A stretch of DNA of 64,000 bases from Marsupella aquatica (Eukaryota > Marchantiophyta), in the NCBI GenBank assembly GCA_973895155.1, contig OZ316892.1, forward strand, positions 26,288,001 through 26,352,000. The letters run 5' to 3'. Position numbers and translations under genes: made by a program. Positions 46,973 through 57,851 of this stretch are shown piece after piece. Positions within the stretch are counted from its first letter, which is position 1; each line of letters begins with the position of its first letter. The notes below the pieces were generated by a model, which was not told the DNA's origin, searched no databases, and worked only from the letters and a program-made list of their open reading frames with translations.

Positions 46973-48377
46973 TCTTCAACGCTGTCCTCCCTCTCGCAAA
47001 GTTGTTGGCCTGAAAGTGTCTTTCATCGTAAGGATTGTCAATCTTCTAACGGGTCATCGGAAAGGGCAGAAAGATATTCCTCAATTCTCAGGAGTTACGG
47101 GACTTTCTTCCATTCTCGGTGAGCCGCAGTACAAATGACAAATAGAACGGTGTTCTGGCCTCATTGCCGTACAAATACAGTCACAAGCCTTCGGAACTGG
47201 CTATCTCCAGTTGTCCAGCATGTACTGTAGGGGGCATAAATAGGCAACCATAGATACAAGAGTAGGATGAGACCCAAGAGAAAGTAATTTCCGCGAGTGC
47301 TGAGAACATATACTGTACTTCAATGTAGAAACTTATCCAGTCCACCGAACAAGTCACCAATCCCCAGATCCCTGCATGAGCTCACCACACCAGCAACCCA
47401 TGACCCAACTAAATTGAACAAATCTGCGCCATAAGTAAGACCAACGAAAACGATGAAAACTTCATATGGTGTTCCTGGAATTCAGATAAAGACGGAGAAG
47501 GGACAAGAAACGATCTAGAGAAACTTTCGTCAGGTCGATTATGCTAAACAAAAAAACACTGCCTTCCAACACCTGCGCATGCCAACTAACTTTCTTGCAG
47601 TGTTGAATTTATCTGGGTAAGTCTCGATCTGGAATCTGCTCTTCAAACGCATTCATGTCACGTCGTACTTTCTAGTGGAGACGAGCTTTATATTCGCCAC
47701 AAAGGTGCGCAAACTATACCAAATGCAGGAAGAAAACCCAATTCTTCATCGAAGGCAACTACAGTAGTACTTGGCGATCTGGAAAAGTGCCAGAAAGGCT
47801 TTACTCTACGATGGTCAGGCGTGAAAGAGTCCCACCTTGTAAACAAGGTCCACACGGATTGAAATTTTCAGAAGTGATTTCATACAGATGTATCGCTTGC
47901 ACTGATTTGAATATCCTTCCATCAGAATACTTTTCCGTTACAAGAACTAATTATCTTATACTTTTCAAGCTAGTTGCCAAAAACGAATCCTTGAAATAAC
48001 CATCGGTAGATCTTAACAAAACACAACTCTTTCTGGGAACAAGCTCCTATGAGACCTGGTTACCAGGAGGTGAGCTTCCGGCAACCAGCAGTCACGAAAT
48101 TCCTACAAGGCCTAGTGACAAGGTCGGTGCCTGACCAACTGGGATGCAAACTTTTCAGCTACTATAGACACAGGTCAAAATATGACGAGACTGCTCATCT
48201 AGAACTGAGCCCTTTACCTTGCACGCTTGGCATTTGCACAAGCAGACAGCTATATTTACATCTTGTTTGTCACTTCCCCTGCAATACTCCTCTCTAAGTA
48301 TGATCTGTGGTAGTAACAGACATTGGTAGGTACAGACATTGAGGGCTGGCAGTTCCGTCTATTCCACTCGAGATCCA
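46973..48377. other. 3' flank of the VAP4-like gene; no other gene recognised
   Basis: Contains the presumed 3' UTR of the minus-strand VAP4-like gene. No conserved coding exon seen. Confidence 0.4.
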
Positions 48378-51021
48378 TCATTGGGAATCTTGCTCCACTT
48401 GCTGCTTTGCCAGATACTTCTCCCTTCGTTCCTTCTGATGTCAAGCCCAAGAACGAACATGAGTGTTAGTATTCTTTCCTACTCATACGATCATCTAGGA
48501 TGACAATAAAGCAGATATTTTGCAGAAAAGACGTGTTATGAAAAACACTGTGACCTAGTGACACTTACCCATTCATCAATGACAGGTCCTTCGCCGAGAT
48601 TGCCCGTTGGAGCTGCTTTCTCTTCCTGTGGCTTTTTCCTTGCCTCTTGGGCTGCCTCCGCTTCTGCCAAGCGTTTGTTGTGCCGCTCAACTTCGTCCTG
48701 AGATGGGATCATTTGCAGCAATCAGCATAGTTGACATTTTCACTGACCATGAAACAGCCTAAGACCTTGATTTTAATACCAATGGGATAACCAAGACATC
48801 AGGTGACTGGAAGTGTCCATAACGTCATATCTTTTCAAATTTAACAAAAATAGCACCACCGCTTCATTAGAATCTCACCAGCAAGGCTCGAGTGCAATAC
48901 CCAATGATAATTATATATTCACCACTGGCATTATCATGGTTTGCTAAATCGAAAGGTCCAGATTCAAAACTTACCGCTGATGCACGTTGTGGGTCTAAGA
49001 ACACCACCCGTAAGATTCGCTCGACTGCCACAACTTCTTTTTGTTCTTCAAACTGCACATCAATGGGGGCCAAATTCAGTAGTTAGCAATGCATTTCTTA
49101 GAATTGTAATAAGTAATGGAAGGCCTCCCTTTAGAAGGATCAATACCAATCTAGTCCAAACCCGTTAAAGTCAGTGGGGTGAAATAAAAAGTGGGAACCA
49201 GCATAGCTAGTTCTTTAACTAGCTTCACCTTCACCATCACCATCACGATTGCATCGCCTGGCTTCTAATTCCATCACTGATAACTATGTCAGCTTAACAC
49301 GAACTTTTGCTAGCTCTCAGGATGTAAACTCCTGTCATATTGATCAGACAGTGGCTACTGACCCAACCAAACCTAAATTTTGAGTCACAGAGCGGGGTCC
49401 CATACCAATTCTGGTGTGTACTCGATACTGTCCTTCACAGCCAAGCTGACAATCTTGAATTTGTCCTTTGTTTTCTTCTCGTTAGGCTTCTCAGGTTGCT
49501 CCACAAATTTTACCACTGCAATGGAGTGTTCTGAATAGTGTTACAAACATTGAATGACAATCTGAATGTCATAAGAGGCCATTCAACGTACGATAGGCCG
49601 CAACACAGGAGACAGTTACAATAGTAGCTCTAGGATACGATTCTTGTGATCATGCATTGAGTAAAATCGAGTATGCGTGTTTACCCGTTGCTATGATTTG
49701 TGCTCCAGGAGCAAGAATCCCATTTGGAGGCCGCATAAAGCAACTCTTGGGAGCGGTGGTTTGAAACTGCAGGGAAACACTTCCATTCAGCATCCGTTTC
49801 ATTCGAGAAGGAAGACCTCAATCTAAAAAACATGATAGGAAGTGAAGGAAAAATGCTCGCGCCACCCACTTCTCTTGACACATTGAATATAGTACTCTAT
49901 CTTACTTTAAAGGCCACATGGGAGCGGCTGGTGTTCTTGATCCTTATAGCACTGGACACCTGCTTTCCAGGCTCATCTGCCAAAGATCCAATCGACATTT
50001 CTGTCAATACGCTTGCGAAGAATGAATAGAAACAATAGTGGGAGTAACATAACAACTTGAAGGCCACTACATTCTAACGCAAAGATCAGGCCTTCCCAGG
50101 ATTGCTTCTGCAGGTACAGTGTGCACCAACACGAACCTTTCCCGGGTAACATTGAGCAAAACATACATAACTTTGTCCTCATAAGCCAGACCATGTGCAT
50201 TCCTCTGATTGATAGTCAGACGTGAACTATCCGTGCGATCAATGTAAAACAAATTCTTGGAGCTAAGCCTCAAACGTATCCCCGACCAGAACGTAGAAAC
50301 CATTGATATAAAGTTCATTGCCTTCACAGGCGTTACTGGCCAATGTCACAAAGTAGACCGTGCACTAATTCGCCACCAGAGGCTGAGACTAAGAATATCA
50401 TGTAATTGACCAAATGAGGGAAGCTTTTAGATCCATTCCAGTCATAATCTGGATTCTCCGCTCAAACATCCCGTGACCACCTCATACCGGGAGCAGACGA
50501 CTGCAGATAGGCTGTCAGGGAGGAAGCCCTCAACCAAGTCAGTTGCGACCTGTTGCTTTGCTACCACCTGCCGATGAGCAAGCCCTACTTCTGTGGAATA
50601 CAGAAGCTCGCCCAAAAGGTTGGCGCGCGGCACCTCCCGAAAGAAACCAAGCTCAAGGACTTAGACAAGAAAGGCTCCGTACGACGAGTAGAAGCAATGT
50701 GAGGTAGCCATTTTGCTCTGTCCATGAGTCCAGACTAAGGGCGAGGGAGAAAGACACAGCGAGAGGGGATCCACACTTACAGAGAAAGTACAACTTCTTC
50801 GGCGGATCCAGTTGGAGGCGACGCCTGCTGAGGAGAAACGTCCGGGCTATATCTTTCATGGACGAGCGAGAAGTGGATGGATCGCCTGGCAACCCATTTA
50901 ATGCGGGAACTACCGACGAAGCCGAGGGAGAGTTTGAATGTGACTTGGTCGAAAACCACGACAACTTCCAACACGCCGCGTTATTATTCCCATCCGCCAA
51001 ATCACCTTCCCCTGCCGCCAT
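48378..51021 (-). CDS. VAP4-class vesicle-associated protein with MSP domain (7 exons)
   Basis: Plant VAP-family protein. MSP domains bind FFAT-like motifs at ER contact sites; the exact role of the VAP4 class is poorly defined. Exons, in coding order: 51021-50781, 49976-49906, 49766-49685, 49515-49406, 49052-48975, 48697-48569, 48434-48378, all GT-AG with frame preserved, giving 255 aa. After a Ser-rich N-terminal extension of about 70 aa comes RRRLQLDPPKKLYFLYEPG, then KNTSRSHVAFKFQTTAPKSC and MRPPNGILAPG, the MSP signature. KFKIVSLAVK, EEQKEVVAVERILRVVFLDP, a short charged helix (AEAEAAQEARKKP) and VIDEWKERREKYLAKQQVE follow. The N-terminal extension, the conserved tail and the lack of a C-terminal membrane anchor separate it from VAP27 and match VAP4-1/4-2-type proteins. 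Confidence 0.9.
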
Positions 51022-51960
51022 ATCCTAACCTCGTCACGTCACGTACTCACGCTGTTCAAACCCCTTCAATCTTTTCTTCCTTCATCACAGATCTACACCA
51101 TAATCTTCCAGCACCTGATTATCAGTTCACCGTCTTGTCAGTGTGCACCGTGACCGCTCTCACCTCAAAGTCCGCCCCAATCCCAACTTAACCATGACAC
51201 CAGTGCTAGAACGCCGGTTGTTCAGTGACTTCCTTTGACTGCTCAATATTCCTGCCTTACCAAGAGCAGGAGCAACGATAAAGACTGACAGCTTGCTTCT
51301 CCACCTCAACACGGAATCCTGCTATTGTACTGTACGGCACCTTCCGGCACCAGCTAGCGTTCAAGCGTTACAGAACGGACGAGAAACGAATGTTTCCTTC
51401 GTCCTTCGTCCTAGGTGTGACACCTCCCGACCCCTCCTTCCTTCGCTTTACTCGGCTTCCCGACACCAACCTCGACGAGATCTATCGCCACTTCTTCGCT
51501 GTTCCGGACACTACTTTCCTCGCCTCTTGAGCACACCAGTCACAAACTCCACCTGCTCCTCGCTTGGATTTTAGAGCACGTCAGACCAACAGTAACTCTC
51601 CCACCCTGGGGACTAATAGTCAGCTCCCTCGTAGGTCAGCTGCGTATCTATCCGAGGATGCTTCTTTCCCGATTAGATACGCCAATACGACAACGAACTA
51701 CAATCACTTGAGCCTGTCCTGATGCTCATTTTTCTCCACCATTCTCCACCCTAGTTCTCACCTCACCGCACCAGACCAGACTGCTCCAACCGCTTACTCC
51801 CTTGATTTCCTCCCCTCTCGTCGGCTCTATCTCCACGACAACTTAGTGCTCAGCCCGTCGTGATGCACTTCTTTCTCCTCCGTTCCCAACTGTGCTCCAA
51901 ATCGCCACACTGCTTGCTCCCTGAGCCCGATAATTGCTCCCCGTTCGAGAGTCCTCCTTT
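51022..51960. other. Upstream region of the VAP4-like gene
   Basis: C/T-rich on the plus strand, as plant 5' UTR and promoter DNA often is. No other gene is recognised. Confidence 0.4.
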
Positions 51961-51969
51961 CCCCTCGTT

Positions 51970-52330
51970 TTGCCTCGTCCGTCCTAGACTTTCTCCATCA
52001 TTCTTTAGCCAAATGCATCCTGATCCTGCTTCACTTCAGCGACGACCGATGTGACGATGCCTCGTTCTTTGGCCAAATGCTGCCCCTGCAGTGCTCCAAC
52101 TTCAACGCAAAACAACGTGATGACGATCCCCCTTCGTCCTACACACCTTCCCAATAGTTCCCCCAAATAACACAGCTCGTGCTCCAACTTCCGCAATGAC
52201 AGATACGATGATCCTTCACCAGTCCTAGACTAGCTCCATCATCATTCTCCTCCCAACTTTAATGCCGATGCGCTCCTGCAGTCCCTGCTCCTCGTCCTTG
52301 CTCCAACTCCAGCGCCCCAGCATGCGACGA
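51970..52330 (+). repeat. Degenerate repeat upstream of the VAP4-like gene
   Basis: GTCCTAGACT followed by CTCCATCAT recurs near 51980 and 52223. CTGCAGTGCTCCAACTTC, CGTGCTCCAACTTC and TTGCTCCAACTCCAGC recur nearby. Units are about 240 bp and much diverged. Confidence 0.55.
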
Positions 52331-52483
52331 ACGAAAACGATGCTAATCAATAATAATGACGCCTCATCCCTCCTAGGCTTTTCCCATCACTCTTTTCCTG
52401 CTCCTGCTCCTGCTCCCGCACCAGCACCAGCACCACCTCATGCCACACCAAAAACGATTGCAAAGAAAGACGCGGAATGATTC

Positions 52484-52530
52484 GCCCTCGACTCAACTCA
52501 ACTCAACTCAACTCGGCTCGACTCGACTCG
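52484..52530 (+). repeat. Short pentanucleotide-like repeat (ACTCA/ACTCG)n
   Basis: About nine consecutive ACTCA, GCTCG or ACTCG units. A GCTCCT/GCACCA triplet-rich run lies just upstream (52398-52435). Confidence 0.85.
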
Positions 52531-52598
52531 ATTCGAAGCGCTAGCTGGACAATGGACGAGGAGGAGAAACCACAGTACACAACCCACGAGAAAGGCAG

Positions 52599-52718
52599 GA
52601 GGGTCGAGGCGAGCTCCAGAGCACAGAGGACGAGAGTAGACGCGAGTAAACACGAGGGTCGAGGCGAACTCCAGAGCAGAGGACGAGACTAGACGCGAGT
52701 AAAACAGGAGGGTCGAGG
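52599..52718 (+). repeat. 55-bp tandem duplication
   Basis: GAGGGTCGAGGCGAGCTCCA...AGACGCGAGTAAA is followed by a near-identical copy from 52654 and a partial third start at 52708. Confidence 0.85.
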
Positions 52719-52799
52719 AGGAGACGAGAGAGCTAGCACTACTACTAGAACAGCAGATTCACGACTGTAGACAGGAAAGAGAGAAGCAGCTTCGTTCAC

Positions 52800-52876
52800 G
52801 AGGAGGGGGAGGGGGGAGGGGGGACGGGGCGACGGGGCGACAGGGGTCAGGGGACTCAGGGGACTCAGGGGTCGTA
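52800..52876 (+). repeat. G-rich tract with quadruplex potential
   Basis: Many G-runs of three or more occur in 77 bp (GAGGGGGAGGGGGGAGGGG, then GACGGGGC and CAGGGGACT repeats). The spacing satisfies the usual G3+N1-7 quadruplex rule on the plus strand. Confidence 0.75.
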
Positions 52877-53069
52877 CCGAAGGGGAGCGCGTCTGCGCTG
52901 GTAGTGAGGTCACGGTAGGTCGTGGTCACTGACACTCTGACGACTGCCGGTTGCTCCAGTCCGCCTCCAGACTCTGTCCCTTGAAAGTAGCTTGTGTTAG
53001 CAATTTATTCCTAAGACCAGTATTTTTGTTTACAGTAATGTAGGCTCAGGTAACATGTTACTGTTCTAG

Positions 53070-53246
53070 TAGCGTGTCTCAGAGTTTCAAATTGATGGAC
53101 TTTAAGTTAATAGTTAGGGTTGTAGACAGAAAAAATATGCTAGTGAACAGATTCCCAACAAATTCTACACAGCCTGTATAACTGTCTGACCATTTGTTTA
53201 TGGCCAAAATTCACCATTCACAAACTTGAAGCTCTGAGATGCCCTA
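53070..53246. mobile_element. MITE, TAGSGYRTCTCAGAG terminal inverted repeats
   Basis: TAGCGTGTCTCAGAGTTTC at 53070 is matched by the inverted right end (reverse complement TAGGGCATCTCAGAGCTTC, ending 53246). The element is 177 bp and non-coding. Third member of the family seen at 10977 and 43188, more diverged at its left end. Confidence 0.65.
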
Positions 53247-54361
53247 ATTCTATGAAAACTCCCGCAATTACTAGTGTTTTCTTTAGCTTACTATAAAAAC
53301 GCCAACTGAAGTCTACTCTTAAGGGGCTAGGTCAAGAGTGAAGCCTCTAAACCAAGAACACTGATAATGAGGTTCAATAAGGTCAAAATTTTAAATGAGG
53401 ATGGACAAAAGTGACATTAACTCTAAATACAAACTCTATTCTGGGAAGCAGCGGATTTAAGCTCTCAAACAGAAAGGAAAAAAAGGACGGGTCAAAGACT
53501 AACCAAAATAGCATAGAAATTGTATTGTGCAAGATTTTCATTCATATCTATTTATGTTCATCGGGGCTAGCTTATTTAATCAGGTCCCAAAGACCAACTA
53601 ACCTTACGTGGTCACAATAGACTGAATGATATGATGTTGAAAAGTGTGCAATATGGTCCAAAATATGTTTGTGTTATCATAATATTGTTGTAAAAATAGG
53701 TTCTAGGATCATTTTTGGCCCTATAACTTCAACTTTACTTTGTTAGGCCACTGAGAACTGTTTAAAAAATATTTATGATTGTTTTGGCAAAGCAAGGTGG
53801 AAAGTGTACCCTGATTGTTATTTATCATGCAAATCCTGTATTTGTATTTTTTTTCATCTGGATGTTTTACTTAGCTTAGCCATTTTCGTTGTCACCTGGC
53901 CATGTTCCCTATCACCCTATGTTTCTAAAGGAGACATTTCACTTCACTCTGTCATTTCTCTTGTCACCCTTTGCTTCTCTCTGCATATAAACGGACACAC
54001 AAACTCTTGTCTATCTATCTACCCTCACCTCACTCAGGAGTCTCCAAATACATTAGAGTATTTTTCCCTCCCACTGGCAAAGGAAATATATGAAAGATTG
54101 CATAAACACAAACATTTGACATGACGCCCAAATGAACAATTGCAACCCTGACTGACAAAATGAACTATCTAAATTATTTGCATAACATGTGTTGCAGTTT
54201 TGTTGCAAAGATGACATGTAAAGATGCATTTGACCAATAATAGAAGGTTTTCAGTGGACTTTTGGTATTATTTCCATAGTTACAGCCGGGCATACAGCAA
54301 CCTCGTTCTCATTCATGTGAAGGAGTTGAATGGGTCTCTTGGTTACTGTGGTCAGTATGTA
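53247..54361. other. No gene recognised
   Basis: AT-rich sequence between the MITE and the copia insertion. The open frame at 53804-54124 has no known domain. Confidence 0.4.
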
Positions 54362-54366
54362 AATTA

Positions 54367-54692
54367 TGTAGAGATTAACTCAGTCTTGGGTTGAACTATG
54401 GTTAGGATGTTAACTAGGGTTAGAGTAAACCCTAGTTGAAGAGATTGATCCTTATCTCTTCAACTTGTATGTGGTGTGAGAACACACACAAGAGAGTTCT
54501 CAAGAGAGAACACAGGGATATAGCAAGAGATGAGAGCTTGAAGAGATGAGAGCTATGGTGATGCTTGAGTACACACATAACCGCTAATAAAGCTTGGTCT
54601 TCCCGTGGACGTAGCCAACCTTGAGGCGAACCACGTAACTATTGAGCATGTGCATGTTTGGAGTGTTTTTCCTGATCTGATTTCTCCCCACA
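54367..54692 (+). repeat. 5' LTR of the copia element
   Basis: Begins TGTAGAGATT and ends CTCCCCACA. Contains two adjacent hairpins: AACTAGGGTT/AACCCTAGTT (54412-54437) and GTTGAAGAGAT/ATCTCTTCAAC (54435-54464), the first carrying a telo-box-like AAACCCTA. AATAAAG near 54587 may belong to the polyadenylation signal. Confidence 0.93.
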
Positions 54693-54694
54693 AT

Positions 54695-54707
54695 TGGTAT
54701 CAGAGCT
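54695..54707 (+). other. Primer-binding site, tRNA-iMet type
   Basis: TGGTATCAGAGCT, two bases after the 5' LTR, is the classic plant copia primer-binding site complementary to the 3' end of initiator tRNA-Met. Confidence 0.9.
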
Positions 54708-55865
54708 CAGATTTTTTCAGTCGATTAGGAACTCCATAGAACTTGCTTCAAGCAAAGCGAACAGCGGATGATTTCCTCTTCAAAGCGGAGCTATTGGAAG
54801 AAGATCGGACTCAATCTTCTCACAAGTGTGGAGCACACAACCAGGGGCTCATTTCAGTGAAACAATGAAGGCCTGAGGTCAAACACGGAAACAATTGTAA
54901 GTGACAGTTTTCAATTTGCGTTATCGGGCAAGAGATAAGGTCAATTTCTCAGATCAGTCTTTTTGATTGTTCTATCGGGACTTGAAACTGAGACACGTTT
55001 GAGCGCCTCGTCTTTCTAGACGTTTCGATATCAACATCGCTGAATTTCGTCAAACGGTTGAGAATTAATCTTAATTTCAATTCTCGTTTTTTTGAGCTCA
55101 AAATTTTGGCTATGGCGGATAACTTAATATCAGTCACTTTCAACGAATCGTTTCTCCCTCATTACTCCACCGTTTTGCGAGTTCTTTATATCGATCTTGA
55201 TGCCCTCGAAGTCTAGTTTCTGAATCTGAAATCAGAATTGGATTTCGTCAAAAACTGAGACGGGAATTTGAGTGAATCCGCCGAGGGGTACTTTCTGCCG
55301 CGAGTAGTCGCGACTTCTGCGGACGCGCGAGGAGGTCGAAAACTTCGAGGAGGCCTTTTAGGGCTCGACAGGGCTCGGGCAGGGGGAAGTGCCCCCTGTG
55401 AATTTCCCCCACAGGGGCTGTACAAGGGCGGACGGAATTTCCCGAAAAGATTCCTTTTCCAGAGGCTTAAATTTTTACCGAAGGTCAAAGATTCCGAGCG
55501 GCAAACAAAATCGAATCAACTTCAACTTTTGGAGAGGTGTACTTGGGGAAGCTAGGCAAACATTGGTGTGATCAATTTTGGAAACGCATACTAGTGGAAT
55601 CTTTGGCATAAAAGATTCCCTCAAGGGGTATTTATTTCATTTTTTACCCCCCTCCGGTCAGAGTAAAAATTCTTGGCACTCGAGAGTCCGTTTGATAAAT
55701 CGTTTTCAGCATTTGGAGCGTTACCTTGTGGGCTACACACAAGAGTGATCAGTTTCAAAATTCACCAACTTTCATTTTTGGCCTTATTTTCACACCCCGC
55801 ATCTAAGCATTCGACGTTTATTTCTTGTTGGAAGGCAACTCCACACTACATTTAGCATTCTAGCG
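54708..55865 (+). other. Untranslated leader of the copia element
   Basis: About 1.16 kb between primer-binding site and gag, including a GC-rich block (55265-55445). No coding function is apparent. Confidence 0.6.
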
Positions 55866-57559
55866 ATGGCGACTACTAGGATTGGAGGTCAAAGGTTTGA
55901 GGTGGAAAAATTTGATGGTCGGATGGACTATACAATGTGGGAACGTAATGTGAGGGATGCACTTAGGGCGATGGGCCTAGGCAAGGTACTAAGATCTCAA
56001 CCCAAAGAGATGGAAGATGATGATTGGCATGATCTTCAGGATCAAGCGGTAAGCATTGTTGGAATGTACCTGAAAAACAATGTGAAGAAGCAGTTCGAGG
56101 AAAAATCAACACAAACGGTGACGGACTTGTTTCAAGCATTGCGCAACAAGTACTACAAGAAGGAGATGTCAAACCGAATGTATGCAAGCCTGAAGCTCAT
56201 GCAATTCAAAATGGCTGATGGAGTCAAGATTCAAGATCATATCGATCAGTTCAATGATCTTGTGGTTGACCTAGAGAATTTGGGGAGCATTTGAGCGAAG
56301 AAAAGAAAGCCTTACAACTCTTGAGCTCACTACCACCTTCGTACCAATCTTTGTCTCGAGTTCTTCTATTCCGTGATAAGATAACTATATCCTACAATGA
56401 TGTGGTGAGTGCCCTGTTGACCGATGACATGCAGTCTAAGTTGGTTTCTTCAGCTCATCCTACCTCAACCTCATCATCAACAGCACTGTTGGTAGAAAGA
56501 GGCAAATCAAGGGAGCCATCTCATGAAAACAAAAGGTTTAACCCACTTCCCATGGAGCGAGAAAGGTTCCACGACCGATCTTTTGGTAGGAGGAGGTTTA
56601 GATCCAGATCTAGATCTCGATCCAAATCACCATCCAAGTCTACTCGTGAGATAAAGTGTTGGAAGTGTGATAAAGTGGGCCACATGAAGAAGGATTGTCG
56701 CGTCAAAGATACATTCAAGGAAGTTGCCGGTTCTTCAGCCCAAGTAGCTGTTCGAGAAGAGGATAGTGAAGGATTTGCATTGTGTACCACTTCCCAAGTT
56801 GAGGATTGTCAATGGATTTTGGATTCCGCTTGCTCGTATCACATGTGTTATATGCATGAATTTTTCTCATCCTACACTCCTATCAACGGATTTGTTTTGA
56901 TGGGAAATAATCATTCTTGCAAAGTTTTAGGGATTGGATCCGTAAAGATTCAACTACCTGGTGGCAAGTATTGTACTCTATCAAATGTCAGACACATTCC
57001 AGAAATGTGTAAGAATTTGATTTCTCTTGGCTACTTGGATGCGAAGGGTTATCAATGGAGTGCAACTGATGGGGTGTTAACAGTCACGCATGGATCAACT
57101 GAAGTTCTTATTGGCAAGACGAAAAGAAACATCTATGTCTTGGAAGGCACCACCCTTCCTGCCGAAGTCAATTTGGTCACATCTCAGGAGGAGAAAATCA
57201 ATTTATGGCATGCTCGGCTTGGTCACATGAGTGAAAAAAGTTTGGAAATTTTACACAAGCGACATCTCCTACCAGGATTGCAAGCATGCAAGTTGAGTTT
57301 TTGTGATCATTGCATTGTCGGCAAGAAAACAAGAACTCCATTTCCGACTGCTATTCATCATTCTAAAGTTGTACTTGAGTATATTCATTCCGATGTGTGG
57401 GGTCCTGCTCCGGTTTCCTCGCATTCAGGCAAACAATACTATATATCGTTTATCGATGATTACTCAAGGTTTGTTTGGATTTATTTCATTGCCCACAAGT
57501 TTGAAGTGCTTTCCATCTTCAAACAATGGGTAGCTCAAGTTGAGAGGAACTATGGTTAG
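55866..57559 (+). pseudogene. copia gag-protease-integrase, frameshifted and truncated
   Basis: Gag opens at 55866 (MATTRIGGQRFEVEKFDGRM) with the UBN2/Retrotran_gag region. The frame ends at a TGA at 56292-56294, and the homologous continuation (LSEEKKALQLLSSLP) is in another phase, indicating loss of about one base near 56288-56291. The second frame has a CCHC zinc knuckle CWKCDKVGHMKKDC (about 56657-56698) and a protease motif WILDSACSYHM, where the family usually has DSG. It continues with a GAG-pre-integrase HHCC region (LWHARLGH...CDHC) and the start of integrase (IHSDVWGP, FIDDYSRF). It ends ERNYG-stop, the stop being supplied by the 3' LTR at the deletion junction. The third catalytic residue of integrase and everything beyond are absent. 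Confidence 0.9.
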
Positions 57560-57846
57560 GATGTTAACTAGGGTTAGAGTAAACCCTAGTTGAAGAGATT
57601 GATCCTTATCTCTTCAACTTGTATGTGGTGTGAGAACACACACAAGAGAGTTCTCAAGAGAGAACACAGGGATATAGCAAGAGATGAGAGCTTGAAGAGA
57701 TGAGAGCTATGGTGATGCTTGAGTACACACATAACCGCTAATAAAGCTTGGTCTTCCCGTGGACGTAGCCAACCTTGAGGCGAACCACGTAACTATTGAG
57801 CACGTGCATGTTTGGAGTGTTTTTCCTGATCTGATTTCTCCCCACA
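57547..57846 (+). repeat. 3' LTR of the copia element, 5'-truncated
   Basis: Matches the 5' LTR from GAACTATGGTTAGG to CCCCACA. Its first 26 bp are replaced by pol sequence. Confidence 0.93.
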
Positions 57847-57851
57847 AATTA

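Larger units (their letters stand above)
54367..57846 (+). mobile_element. Young, internally deleted Ty1/copia LTR retrotransposon
   Basis: The 3480-bp insertion is flanked by the 5-bp duplication AATTA (54362-54366 and 57847-57851). The LTRs begin TG and end CA. The 5' LTR is 54367-54692 (326 bp). The 3' LTR remnant is 57547-57846 (300 bp), and only one difference was noticed over the shared 300 bp (GAGCATGTG against GAGCACGTG), so the insertion is recent. The tRNA-iMet primer-binding site follows the 5' LTR. Internal coding stops in mid-integrase and runs straight into the 3' LTR, so reverse transcriptase, RNase H, the polypurine tract and the first 26 bp of the 3' LTR are missing. It cannot be autonomous. 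Confidence 0.93.
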
